Below, piece by piece: positions 1-7,050 of a stretch of 8,926 nucleotides of DNA. The notes beneath the pieces are model-generated. The model was not told the origin of the DNA and ran no database searches. It worked only from the letters and a program-made list of their open reading frames with translations. Made by a program: the position numbers and the translations under genes. Every line of letters starts with the position of its first letter. Position 1 is the stretch's first letter. The stretch comes from Anaerolineae bacterium. Lineage in GTDB: Bacteria; Chloroflexota; Anaerolineae; Promineifilales; Promineifilaceae. The DNA lies in contig JANQGC010000157.1 of the NCBI GenBank assembly GCA_028277515.1, forward strand, positions 1 to 8,926. Reading direction: 5' to 3'.

Positions 1-273
1 AACAAGATATTGGAGGCTATGGCCTGCGCTTTACCGGTGTTGTCTACGCGTGATATCGCCTCCAGTATAGGGGCTGCACCGGGAAAGGAAATATTAACAG
101 CGGAAAAGGCGGCGGACTTTGCGGAAAACGCACTTTCGCTTTTAAGCGGCAGCGAGTTAAGGCAAAAAGTTGGTTGGGCAGGTAGAAATTTTGTCGCTAA
201 AAATTTTAGCTGGCAGGAAGCGGCCGATCGCATGAAAATTATTGAAAGAAATCTTGAAAGTGTTGATTCCTGA
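1..273 (+). CDS. Glycosyltransferase, GT4/GT1-superfamily type, C-terminal fragment
   Basis: This is the last 90 codons of a gene whose start lies outside the window; the reading frame is open from base 1 and stops at TGA 271-273. The visible part begins N-K-I-L-E-A-M-A-C-A-L-P-V-L, which matches the nucleotide-sugar-binding 'NKxxEAMACGLPV' segment of GT-B retaining glycosyltransferases; the glutamate in LEAMA is the second Glu of the family's E-x7-E motif. The rest (residues about 30-85 of the fragment) is the usual C-terminal helical tail with a W-x-x-A-A-D-R ending. Such enzymes add a sugar from a nucleotide donor to a lipid-linked or nascent glycan in the cytoplasm. The position just before Wzy-like, WecA-like and sulfotransferase genes supports a role in a surface polysaccharide. 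The sugar and linkage cannot be told. The TTG at 10-12 lies inside the motif and is not the start. Confidence 0.85.
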   Translation, partial: NKILEAMACALPVLSTRDIASSIGAAPGKEILTAEKAADFAENALSLLSGSELRQKVGWAGRNFVAKNFSWQEAADRMKIIERNLESVDS

Positions 274-297
274 GAAATGAAAGAGATCATCTAAACT

Positions 298-326
298 CTG
301 ACTCAAGTTTTTTTCTATGTTATGCT
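298..326 (+). promoter_or_regulatory. Candidate extended -10 promoter before the O-antigen-ligase-like gene
   Basis: CTGACT (298-303) and TATGCT (321-326) are 17 bases apart, and a TG one base before the -10 box (318-319) gives an extended -10 (TGTTATGCT). Each hexamer matches the sigma-70 consensus at four of six positions. Initiation near 333 would give a leader of about 24 bases. If real, the polysaccharide genes from 357 onward have their own promoter in addition to read-through from the upstream glycosyltransferase. This is pattern matching only. Confidence 0.4.
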
Positions 327-356
327 TACCCCGGATGCTAAAAGCACTGGTGAACT

Positions 357-3300
357 ATGGATTCAAAATTATCTCGGTTTTGTGATGGTCTGCTAGAAGC
401 CGGCTGGCTGCTGGCCATCTTTGTCGTTCCACTATTTTTTAATATACATTCTGAGCGGGTATTTGAACCCGACAAATTGGTCATACTCAGGTCAATAGCG
501 CTGCTCATGGCAGCAGCTATGTTAGTCAGGTTTATCGATCGAAGAGGATGGGAGGATTTCAATCAATTAAGATGGCGTGATGCGCAATCCATCTGGCGCC
601 TCCCCTTTGTTTTACCTCTCGCGATTCTTGTCCTTGTATATCTTGTTTCTACACTGTTTTCAATCACGCCGCGCGTGAGTTGGGCGGGATCATATCAACG
701 GCTACAAGGTACTTACACGACGATCTCTTATATTGTAGTTTTCATAGCTGCCATCACCACTATTCGGACGAAGCAGCAGATCGGCCGGATCATAACGGCC
801 GTGATCATTGCCACGATTCCTGTTTCTTTATATGGATTACTGCAACACTTTGGCCTCGACCCATTGCCTTGGGGAGGGGACGTTCAGTCCAGAATTGCAG
901 GCAACCTTGGCAATTCAATATTCGTTGCCGCCTATTTGATTATGGCTGTCCCTTTGACTCTGGGTCGAATAATTGATGCGTTTACCAATATATTAAGCGA
1001 TGAACATCTTTCTTATTCTGATGTACTTCGCTCATCCATTTACATCTTTGCCCTGGCCATACAACTTTTGGCCATTTATTGGTCGGGCAGTCGTGGACCA
1101 TTGATCGGTTTGGCCGTCGGACTATTCTCCTTCATGCTGGTGTTATTGGTATCTTTGCGTAATGCGGCCACCGATCGAGGTGGCTACCAGGGTAAAGATT
1201 TTCTGCTCGCTATTACAATTGTTATGCCCGCGTTAATCGCTCTGTTCTTGAGCAATTTTGTGAACCAGGCTGCGTCAGCATTGACTTCTTTTATTGTTTT
1301 CTTTGGCTTTGTTGGTCTGTCCGTACTTGCCATCCTGGTTCTGGTAGCCTTAAGACGGGGTTGGAAATGGTTATGGCTAAGCTGGTTGCTGCTCACCGTA
1401 TTAGTAGCGGGATGGCTGCTTGTTTTTAATGTTCCGGCGGACCGTATGGTGAACCTGCAAAATTTGCCAGTTATCGGTTCAGTATTAGAAGCCCAGCTTG
1501 AATGGAAAGAATTGCCAACCATCGGTTCTTATGGAAAGATGCTGGACCCCTCGCAAACGGTTGGTCGCGAAAAGAGTAATCGGGTTCGTGTATTAATTTG
1601 GCAGGGGGTTGTTGATTTAATCACCCCTCATGATCCCATTCAATTTCCAGATGGCTCTTCTGACAGCTTTAATTTCTTACGGCCGCTCATTGGATATGGT
1701 CCGGAGGCGATGTACGTCGTCTACAATAAATTTTACCCACCGGAACTGGCAACCGTTGAAGCGCGAAATGCATCTCCTGATCGCTCACACAATGAAACCT
1801 TTGACGCCTTAGTTATTACTGGCCTGGCCGGATTCTTAGCCTGGCAAGCCTTATATGTCAGCGTGTTTTATTATGGGTTTAAATATCTTGGTGTCGTTGA
1901 ATCGAAACGAGATCGTAACATTTTAATCGGGGCCTGGATAGGCGGAGCTTTCATCGGAGCGATCCTGGCTATATTTACACTTGAGCCGATATATCTTGGG
2001 GTGGCAATTCCAACAGGTACGATTGTCGCCTTGGTGGGCTACCTTTTTTATTACGCGCTTTTTTCAAGAAGTAAAGGCTCAAGCCTTTCACCTGAGGGGA
2101 GGGCAGCTGCTCCGTTCCTAAGTGAAAGACTCATGATGAACGCTTTATTGGCCGGTGTCCTTGCCCATTATGTAGAGATTCACTTCGGCATCGCTATTAG
2201 TGTGACGCGGTTGTATTTCTTCTTATTTATCGGTTTGATGTTCTTAATCAGTTACAAGCTCCCGCTCATCAAAACAGAAACAAAATCTCAAATGAAGGCC
2301 AGGAGGAAAAGACAATCATCAAAAAGAAAAATTGGTGGGAGAGAAGAAGGCCAATGGGGACCGGTTTTATTATGGACATTTCTCCTGGCCGCTATGGTGG
2401 GGATTCTTGGGTTTGAATTTACCAATTTTGTCCTCCCACCGGATCAAGTCATCGAAACCGGCGCTGATTTGACCGTTTCTGATGTCTTTGATCAATCCCT
2501 TTTTATCAACCCACTCAATGGATTTATCGATTCACCTTTTATCTATCTGATGATCATATTATCCTGGGGGTTGGGTGTGCTGTTGGCTATTAGTGAAATG
2601 GTCAAGCAGGGCATTATAAATTTTGATATTCCGGATTCAGTTCAAATAGCATCGAATCGTCAAAAGCCGGCCGCTGGATTGTTCGTATTATTGGGCGTCA
2701 TTGGCATTGCATGGCGCTTCTTGTCTCCAGCCACTTCGGGTGCTTCAGCGTCATTAGGTCAAAGCCTCACTTTACTGGGGGCTATTGCTTGTTTGTGGGC
2801 AGCCATACGGCTGTTGCAAGATAGCAAGTCTGGCCTGGCTGTTGCTCTTAGTGTGAGTTCGGCCTTGTTCATACTATCATTCCCGGTCTTGATTGCCGGC
2901 GGTTGGATATTTGGGATGATTTTAATGGTCGCTTCCATTGTTATCATCTATTTGCTATGGGACAAAACAATTAAAAAGGTTGTCGTAGTACCGGTAGTTT
3001 TGGGCGCTGTTTCATTGTTGATTGGGATGGGTTACGCTTTCGTCCATGCAACGCTCTTGCGGGAAGCATTACTCTATCTGGTTTTTTATCAAGGGATTGA
3101 GCCTGTATCATCTTTGTATTCACTTTTCTTCCGGCCGTCCGAGTTTATCGATTCAGTACCCAACCTGCGCATAGCTGAAGCTAGACAGTCTATGCGTTTT
3201 TTAACGAGCTTTTACTTTTTCTTGTTTATTATATGGGTTTTAGCTGCATTTTCACTGGCCTGGGGCGCGATTTCTCGGAGCCGAGTGCGCGGATCTTCTT

Positions 3301-4274
3301 TGGCATACGTCACCACCGGGATTGCATTTATCCTGGTTTTAGGGGCCGTGGGCCAGTCCAATCTTCGGGTCGTGCAGGCGGATATGGTTTATAAACGTGG
3401 CAAACCATTCGACAATAATGCTATGGCTCAAAATGATCCTTTGAATTGGGATGTCGCAATCGCAATTTATGAAGAGGCTTTAAAACTAGCCCCGTGGGAA
3501 GATTTTTATTATTTGTTTTTAGGAAGGGCGCAGCTTGAACGTTCGGCCGTTGGACAGGATGTTGATGAGCAGTTGACATTTCTTAGAGAAGCAGAAAGTC
3601 AGCTCTTGACGGCGCAGGAATTGAACCCTTTAAATACGGACCATACGGCTAACCTGGCACGATTAAATACCCGTTGGGCAGCAGCAGAGGGAGGGAGGAG
3701 TGACGTTACGGAACAGCTTCTGAGGGCGGAAAGCTATTATCAGGACGCACTAAGTTTAAGCCCGCAAAATTCTATTATTCGCAATGAATACGCCCGCATG
3801 ATCTTGGAGCTAAATAGGGATTGTGAGGAATCAATAGATATTTATCAAGAGTCCCTGAAAGTTGATCCTTTCTTTGCTGAAACGTATTTTGCCGTTACAG
3901 ATGCATTTGTTTCTTGTGCTTCAGCTCAGACAGATGAAAATGTGCAAAAAGAACTGTATGCCATGGCTGCGGATACGCTTGAGGGCGGGCTTGCAAATAA
4001 ACCCAGGAATGCCAGGGCATGGTTGCAATTGGGGCAAATATTCCAAAGAATCGAAAGGTTTGAAGAATCATTGCTCGCATTTGACCGGGCACGGCAAGAA
4101 GATGGGGGATCGGTTATTCCAGTGTGGAATATCGATTTCTTAGAGGCTTCAGTCTATCGCGATATGGGAGAAAATGATATGGCAAGAGCATTAGCAGAGC
4201 AGGCATTGATTGCCGCACCGGCAGATGTCTCCGGTCAAATAGAGGCTTTTATTTCCGAACTAGATGAAGGATAG
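357..4274 (+). CDS. O-antigen ligase/polymerase-like (Wzy_C) multi-pass membrane protein with C-terminal TPRs
   Basis: A 1305-residue protein, about three times the usual length of a WaaL/Wzy protein. Residues 1-570 form a many-helix membrane domain with O-antigen ligase family landmarks: G-S-R-G-P-L-I-G at 244-251 (Arg246), then a large extracytoplasmic loop with G-Y-G-P-E-A-M at 446-452 and D-R-S-H-N-E at 475-480 (His478). Arg and His at such places are catalytically important in WaaL-type enzymes. Residues 590-640 contain the H-Y-V-E-I-H-F-G segment (604-611). A very basic cytoplasmic-looking loop follows (646-657). A second hydrophobic half spans about 668-1000. Residues about 1030-1290 are soluble and look like four to six degenerate TPRs (for example 1031-1058, 1123-1150, 1157-1184, 1220-1247). 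The expected role is transfer or polymerisation of an undecaprenyl-linked glycan on the outer face of the membrane, with the TPRs as a docking surface. The ATG at 357 lacks a clear Shine-Dalgarno, but the N-terminus fits the family. Ligase and polymerase cannot be distinguished. Confidence 0.88.
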   Translation: MDSKLSRFCDGLLEAGWLLAIFVVPLFFNIHSERVFEPDKLVILRSIALLMAAAMLVRFIDRRGWEDFNQLRWRDAQSIWRLPFVLPLAILVLVYLVSTLFSITPRVSWAGSYQRLQGTYTTISYIVVFIAAITTIRTKQQIGRIITAVIIATIPVSLYGLLQHFGLDPLPWGGDVQSRIAGNLGNSIFVAAYLIMAVPLTLGRIIDAFTNILSDEHLSYSDVLRSSIYIFALAIQLLAIYWSGSRGPLIGLAVGLFSFMLVLLVSLRNAATDRGGYQGKDFLLAITIVMPALIALFLSNFVNQAASALTSFIVFFGFVGLSVLAILVLVALRRGWKWLWLSWLLLTVLVAGWLLVFNVPADRMVNLQNLPVIGSVLEAQLEWKELPTIGSYGKMLDPSQTVGREKSNRVRVLIWQGVVDLITPHDPIQFPDGSSDSFNFLRPLIGYGPEAMYVVYNKFYPPELATVEARNASPDRSHNETFDALVITGLAGFLAWQALYVSVFYYGFKYLGVVESKRDRNILIGAWIGGAFIGAILAIFTLEPIYLGVAIPTGTIVALVGYLFYYALFSRSKGSSLSPEGRAAAPFLSERLMMNALLAGVLAHYVEIHFGIAISVTRLYFFLFIGLMFLISYKLPLIKTETKSQMKARRKRQSSKRKIGGREEGQWGPVLLWTFLLAAMVGILGFEFTNFVLPPDQVIETGADLTVSDVFDQSLFINPLNGFIDSPFIYLMIILSWGLGVLLAISEMVKQGIINFDIPDSVQIASNRQKPAAGLFVLLGVIGIAWRFLSPATSGASASLGQSLTLLGAIACLWAAIRLLQDSKSGLAVALSVSSALFILSFPVLIAGGWIFGMILMVASIVIIYLLWDKTIKKVVVVPVVLGAVSLLIGMGYAFVHATLLREALLYLVFYQGIEPVSSLYSLFFRPSEFIDSVPNLRIAEARQSMRFLTSFYFFLFIIWVLAAFSLAWGAISRSRVRGSSLAYVTTGIAFILVLGAVGQSNLRVVQADMVYKRGKPFDNNAMAQNDPLNWDVAIAIYEEALKLAPWEDFYYLFLGRAQLERSAVGQDVDEQLTFLREAESQLLTAQELNPLNTDHTANLARLNTRWAAAEGGRSDVTEQLLRAESYYQDALSLSPQNSIIRNEYARMILELNRDCEESIDIYQESLKVDPFFAETYFAVTDAFVSCASAQTDENVQKELYAMAADTLEGGLANKPRNARAWLQLGQIFQRIERFEESLLAFDRARQEDGGSVIPVWNIDFLEASVYRDMGENDMARALAEQALIAAPADVSGQIEAFISELDEG

Positions 4275-4306
4275 ATTTTTAAGCGGACCATTGCTGATTT
4301 AATATC

Positions 4307-5326
4307 ATGCGTGCCATCTTTGCTGTATTTTTAATCGCTTTAATGATAACGGCTGTCAGCACGCCCTATATCCGTACCCTGGCGGTAAGGGTGGGGTTTG
4401 TGGATGTTCCCGAGGCGCGTAAACTCCATCATGAGCCAATTCCCTTGCTTGGCGGAATCGCGATCATCATTGGCGCTGTTCTGGCTGTCCTGTTGGCTGT
4501 TTATATTGGATTTGGCTCGCTGCCGCCCTCGATAATCGGTGTCATTTTTGCTTCATCTATTGTCGCGTTAACTGGTCTGATTGATGATCGCATTAGGCTG
4601 CCTGCTACATGGAAACTAGCCGGTCAATTTGTTGGTTTCCTCATTTTAGTCTATTTTGGCATTCATGTGCAGTTGCCTATTCCAGACATTTTAAACTACA
4701 TCATCACTTTCCTTTGGTTAGCCGGAATAAGTAATGCGATAAATTTTTTGGATAATATGGATGGCCTGAGTGCTGGTGTCAGTGCAGTTGCGGCATCATT
4801 CATAACCCTATTAGCTGTGATAGAAGGACAATTTCTAGTCTCGGCACTTGCGGCGGCAATTTTAGGCGCCTGTCTTGGTTTTTTACGCTACAATTTTCAA
4901 CCCGCCGAGATTTATATGGGGGATGCCGGTGCTCTGTTTCTGGGCTTCTTATTGGCCGTCTTAGGCATTCAACTACGTTTTCCGGAAAATAGCGTTTTCG
5001 TCACCTGGATGGTTCCAGTACTGGTTTTGGGATTGCCAATTTTTGACACAACGCTCGTTGTCATCTCAAGAATAAGACGCGGGGTTAGTCCGAACACGGC
5101 TGGTAAGGATCATATAAGCCATCGTTTGACACAAAGAGGTTTTTCTCAAAGGGAAACAGTTTTAATTCTTTACCTTTTCGGAGGTATCTTGGGTTTAATT
5201 GCAATTTTTGTGACCCAGGCAACCTTGATGGAGAGTATTGCAATAGGAATTATTATAAGCCTGGTAGCCTTAATAACTATTTGGCGCCTGGAAAGGCGTT
5301 TGAGGCAAGGAGCTGTTGAAAAATGA
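4307..5326 (+). CDS. WecA/TagO-like polyprenyl-phosphate N-acetylglucosaminyl-1-phosphate transferase family protein (MraY superfamily)
   Basis: A 339-residue protein with about ten to eleven membrane helices, a normal length for WecA/TagO-type enzymes. Superfamily motifs appear in order: H-x-x-P-x-P-L-L-G-G (41-50), the Asp pair in L-I-D-D-R (93-94), N-A-I-N-F-L-D-N-M-D-G-L (143-154, with Asp149 and Asp152), N-F-Q-P-A-E-I-Y-M-G-D-A-G (196-208), and the cytoplasmic His motif K-D-H-I-S-H-R-L (267-274). The family moves a HexNAc-1-phosphate from its UDP donor to undecaprenyl phosphate with Mg2+, the first membrane step of many polysaccharides. The His motif is H-I-S-H rather than the H-I-H-H of WecA. 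The WecA/TagO group fits better than MraY because of that motif and the polysaccharide neighbours; the exact sugar is unknown. It lies 32 bases after the preceding gene, probably in the same transcript. The ATG gives a textbook N-terminus, with no Shine-Dalgarno visible. Confidence 0.92.
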   Translation: MRAIFAVFLIALMITAVSTPYIRTLAVRVGFVDVPEARKLHHEPIPLLGGIAIIIGAVLAVLLAVYIGFGSLPPSIIGVIFASSIVALTGLIDDRIRLPATWKLAGQFVGFLILVYFGIHVQLPIPDILNYIITFLWLAGISNAINFLDNMDGLSAGVSAVAASFITLLAVIEGQFLVSALAAAILGACLGFLRYNFQPAEIYMGDAGALFLGFLLAVLGIQLRFPENSVFVTWMVPVLVLGLPIFDTTLVVISRIRRGVSPNTAGKDHISHRLTQRGFSQRETVLILYLFGGILGLIAIFVTQATLMESIAIGIIISLVALITIWRLERRLRQGAVEK

Positions 5327-5371
5327 TGGGAGATTTTTGTTGGCAATCCACAAAAGCTAATACAAACATCT

Positions 5372-6148
5372 ATGCCTTCTAAGCCTGCAATATTCCTGCA
5401 TATTCCTAAAACGGCCGGCACAACGCTCCATACAATCGTGGACCGACAATATGCCTCAGACCATATTTATTCCTTCGGCTCCAATGCCCAGGATTCTATC
5501 AAGAAATTTCAAGAATTAAGTGCAGAGGAAAGAGCTAAAATACGATTTTTGAGAGGCCATATGCCATTTGGCCTGCATGAATTTTTCCCGCTTACAGACG
5601 AATATATTACTCTTTTAAGGGACCCGGTGGACCGCGTAGTGTCCTACTACAACTTTATTTTACGCACCCCTGAACATTATTTATACGAGATAGTTACCTT
5701 GAGAAACATGAGCCTGTTTGATTTATTACAAACCGATTATCCAATCATGATGAATGATGCCCAGGTTCGCCTCTTATCAGGTATTTGGGCGGATGTTGGA
5801 TATGGTAAAGTGCCCTCAGAGATGCTGGAAAAGGCGAAAGCCAACCTTCAACGTCATTTCATCGTCGTTGGAATAACCGAGGAGTTTGATAAAACGTTGT
5901 TACTATTGAAGGAGAAATTAGAATGGCCGTCGGAAATTCTGTATAAAAAGCAAAATGTGTCACATAAGAAAGCCAGTCGGCAAATATCTGCGGAAACCTT
6001 GGATGCTATTCGACTATATAATCAATTGGATGACGCGCTCTACCAGTTTGCGGCGTCTCTTTTTTTACGTGAAGTTGCGGCGCAAGGGAATTTGTTTCCG
6101 ATTAAAGTTAAACTATTTCAACTGCGAAATATGTTTTATGGAAGATAA
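5372..6148 (+). CDS. Sulfotransferase family 2 (PAPS-dependent) protein
   Basis: A 258-residue soluble protein with the hallmarks of the Sulfotransfer_2-type family. The N-terminal strand-loop F-L-H-I-P-K-T-A-G-T-T (8-18, Lys13) is the 5'-phosphosulfate-binding loop. L-L-R-D-P-V-D-R-V-V-S-Y-Y (81-93, Arg83 and Ser91) is the 3'-phosphate-binding segment. N-D-A-Q-V-R-L-L-S-G (128-137) matches the 'N-x-Q-x-R-x-L-S-G' stretch common in bacterial members, and V-V-G-I-T-E-E-F-D (165-173) is also typical. Such enzymes transfer sulfate from PAPS to a hydroxyl or amino group, usually on a carbohydrate. There is no signal peptide or membrane helix, so it probably acts in the cytoplasm on a lipid-linked or nascent glycan. 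It lies 45 bases after the WecA-like gene; ATG 5372 is the only ATG, GTG or TTG between the in-frame TGA at 5324 and the conserved N-terminus. The acceptor is not deducible. Confidence 0.88.
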   Translation: MPSKPAIFLHIPKTAGTTLHTIVDRQYASDHIYSFGSNAQDSIKKFQELSAEERAKIRFLRGHMPFGLHEFFPLTDEYITLLRDPVDRVVSYYNFILRTPEHYLYEIVTLRNMSLFDLLQTDYPIMMNDAQVRLLSGIWADVGYGKVPSEMLEKAKANLQRHFIVVGITEEFDKTLLLLKEKLEWPSEILYKKQNVSHKKASRQISAETLDAIRLYNQLDDALYQFAASLFLREVAAQGNLFPIKVKLFQLRNMFYGR

Positions 6149-6228
6149 ATACAATTTAAAAGTTACTCAGTCCGGACAGCTTTGAGAGCAAAATTTAGAA
6201 ACAAAACGCGTTAATTGCTCAATAACAA

Positions 6229-6765
6229 TCAGCTTTTTTCCAGCCCCCCATGTAGTTCTTCCTGAAGTTTTTCCAGATCTTCCCATCGTCCTGTTGCGGC
6301 TAAGTGTGCTTGTTTAGGCCAGGTTGCCGGTTTGGCTAATTTGATACCGGCATCATCACGAACGATTATTGTTAACTGTTGTTCGTCCATTTCTGCCAAT
6401 TGGGCAAAGGTGACGATACCCGCCTCCGCCAAAACAGAGGTGATTTTGGGTCCAATTCCCTCAATCAACTTCAAATCATCTGGTTCAACACCCGTGACTG
6501 GTTCGGGATCGACATCAGGTTCGATGAACTCTTCGGATTCTACCTCTGCTTCTGGTTGTTCGGTAATTTCCTCGGCATGTGCCGCTTCTAATTCGGAATG
6601 ATGCTCGGCCGTTTCTTCTTCCAGCTCATTGATATTGTTTCGAGTCAACCCCCACCAAAAGAGAAGAATGACCAATAAAAGGATCAGCAAGGGAACCCAT
6701 ATGGGGGTCGATCCAAGCTGAAGAATAATTGATCCTAACGTTAAAATTGATCCGGCTACACTCAT
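6229..6765 (-). CDS. Single-pass membrane protein with acidic linker and C-terminal helix-hairpin-helix domain
   Basis: A 178-residue protein read from ATG 6765-6763, chosen over the ATG at 6840 because GGAG lies eight bases before it and the upstream 25 codons look like non-coding sequence. Residues 21-40 form one strong membrane helix (W-V-P-L-L-I-L-L-L-V). Residues 47-97 are a low-complexity linker dominated by Glu and Asp. Residues 97-125 hold a helix-hairpin-helix: D-L-K-L-I-E-G-I-G-P-K-I-T-S-V-L, followed by A-G-I-V-T-F-A-Q-L-A. Residues 146-172 carry P-A-T-W-P-K-Q-A and a short helical tail. The C-terminal part resembles the small 'predicted flap-endonuclease-like 5' DNA nuclease' proteins (COG3743-type) and tails fused to some ribosomal L21 proteins. 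No nuclease catalytic site is visible, so DNA or protein binding at the membrane is safer than an enzymatic call. It is convergent with the sulfotransferase gene and divergent from the small gene at 7051. Confidence 0.82.
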   Translation of the reverse strand: MSVAGSILTLGSIILQLGSTPIWVPLLILLLVILLFWWGLTRNNINELEEETAEHHSELEAAHAEEITEQPEAEVESEEFIEPDVDPEPVTGVEPDDLKLIEGIGPKITSVLAEAGIVTFAQLAEMDEQQLTIIVRDDAGIKLAKPATWPKQAHLAATGRWEDLEKLQEELHGGLEKS

Positions 6766-6815
6766 TTTGAAGTCTCCAAATATAAGCTGGGCAACACACC
6801 GCAGAGTAGTTTGTG

Positions 6816-6844
6816 ATATTAACTGAGACTGTGGGAACATGCAA
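6816..6844 (-). promoter_or_regulatory. Weak candidate promoter for the helix-hairpin-helix gene
   Basis: Read on the minus strand, TTGCAT (6844-6839) and TAATAT (6821-6816) are 17 bases apart and lie about 50 bases before the chosen ATG. The match is modest (three and four of six consensus positions), so this is only the best-placed candidate in the interval. Confidence 0.25.
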
Positions 6845-6970
6845 TAAAAACGATCTATCGCGAGAATTCAAAAATGAGCGCCTGAGGTAAGAATAGTGGG
6901 GTACAATAGTTCATATCTCGTTTCCTTCGTACGTTAAATTTTCTTCGCCAATTTTTTAAGTTTTGATAAG

Positions 6971-6998
6971 TGGACATAGTACTGTGGACATGGTACTA
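6971..6998 (+). repeat. 14-bp tandem direct repeat (two copies)
   Basis: TGGACATAGTACTG (6971-6984) is followed immediately by TGGACATGGTACTA (6985-6998), with two differences in 14 positions. Each copy starts with TGGACA, which resembles a sigma-70 -35 box. The pair overlaps the candidate promoter of the gene at 7051 and runs into the palindrome at 6992-7005. It may be a local duplication or two half-sites for a regulator. Confidence 0.65.
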
Positions 6999-6999
6999 T
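6971..6999 (+). promoter_or_regulatory. Candidate promoter of the small gene at 7051
   Basis: TGGACA (6971-6976, five of six to the -35 consensus) and TACTAT (6994-6999, four of six to the -10 consensus) are 17 bases apart. Initiation near 7006 would give a leader of about 45 bases ending in the strong ribosome binding site. The -10 box lies wholly inside the palindrome at 6992-7005, which suggests control by a dimeric repressor, an inference from layout only. Confidence 0.45.
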
Positions 7000-7005
7000 A
7001 GTACC
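6992..7005. promoter_or_regulatory. Perfect 14-bp palindrome, possible operator
   Basis: GGTACTATAGTACC is identical to its own reverse complement across all 14 bases. It covers the candidate -10 box of the downstream gene and overlaps the right arm of the 13-bp inverted repeat. A twofold-symmetric site at this place is typical of a homodimeric repressor's operator. No regulator gene is adjacent, and the identity of any binding protein is unknown. Confidence 0.45.
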
Positions 7006-7037
7006 CCAGTGGTTGGTGCATCCACATTCAATTTATG

Positions 7038-7046
7038 AAAGGAGGG
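7038..7046 (+). promoter_or_regulatory. Strong ribosome binding site setting a GTG start
   Basis: AAAGGAGGG lies just before GTG 7051-7053, with GGAGG ending five bases before it. An in-frame TGA at 7036-7038 excludes any earlier start. This is the only near-perfect Shine-Dalgarno in the window, in contrast to the polysaccharide genes, whose starts have none visible. Confidence 0.8.
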
Positions 7047-7050
7047 AAGA

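Larger units (their letters stand above)
6897..7008. repeat. 13-bp inverted repeat with arms 86 bases apart
   Basis: TGGGGTACAATAG (6897-6909) and CTATAGTACCCCA (6996-7008) are inverted copies differing at one of 13 positions. They enclose 86 bases that include both 14-bp tandem units' left portion and the -35 box of the small gene's candidate promoter. The core GGGGTAC occurs a third time, in the orientation of the right arm, at 7403-7409. The spacing is too long for a simple hairpin terminator; paired binding sites or recombination sites are possible. Confidence 0.6.

Noticed and set aside
1184..1522. 112-codon open frame on the minus strand inside the O-antigen-ligase-like gene
   Set aside because: Shadow of the real gene in the antisense direction; no ribosome binding site or recognisable motif.
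6149..6228. Possible terminator between the convergent sulfotransferase and helix-hairpin-helix genes
   Set aside because: Only short symmetries are present: GTCCGGAC at 6170-6177, and GAGCAA/TTGCTC at 6186-6191 and 6215-6220 with a 23-base loop. None has a GC-rich stem followed by a T run.
6766..6840. N-terminal extension of the helix-hairpin-helix protein to the ATG at 6840
   Set aside because: The 25 extra residues are not family-like, and the inner ATG at 6765 has GGAG at good spacing and is followed directly by a plausible membrane protein N-terminus.
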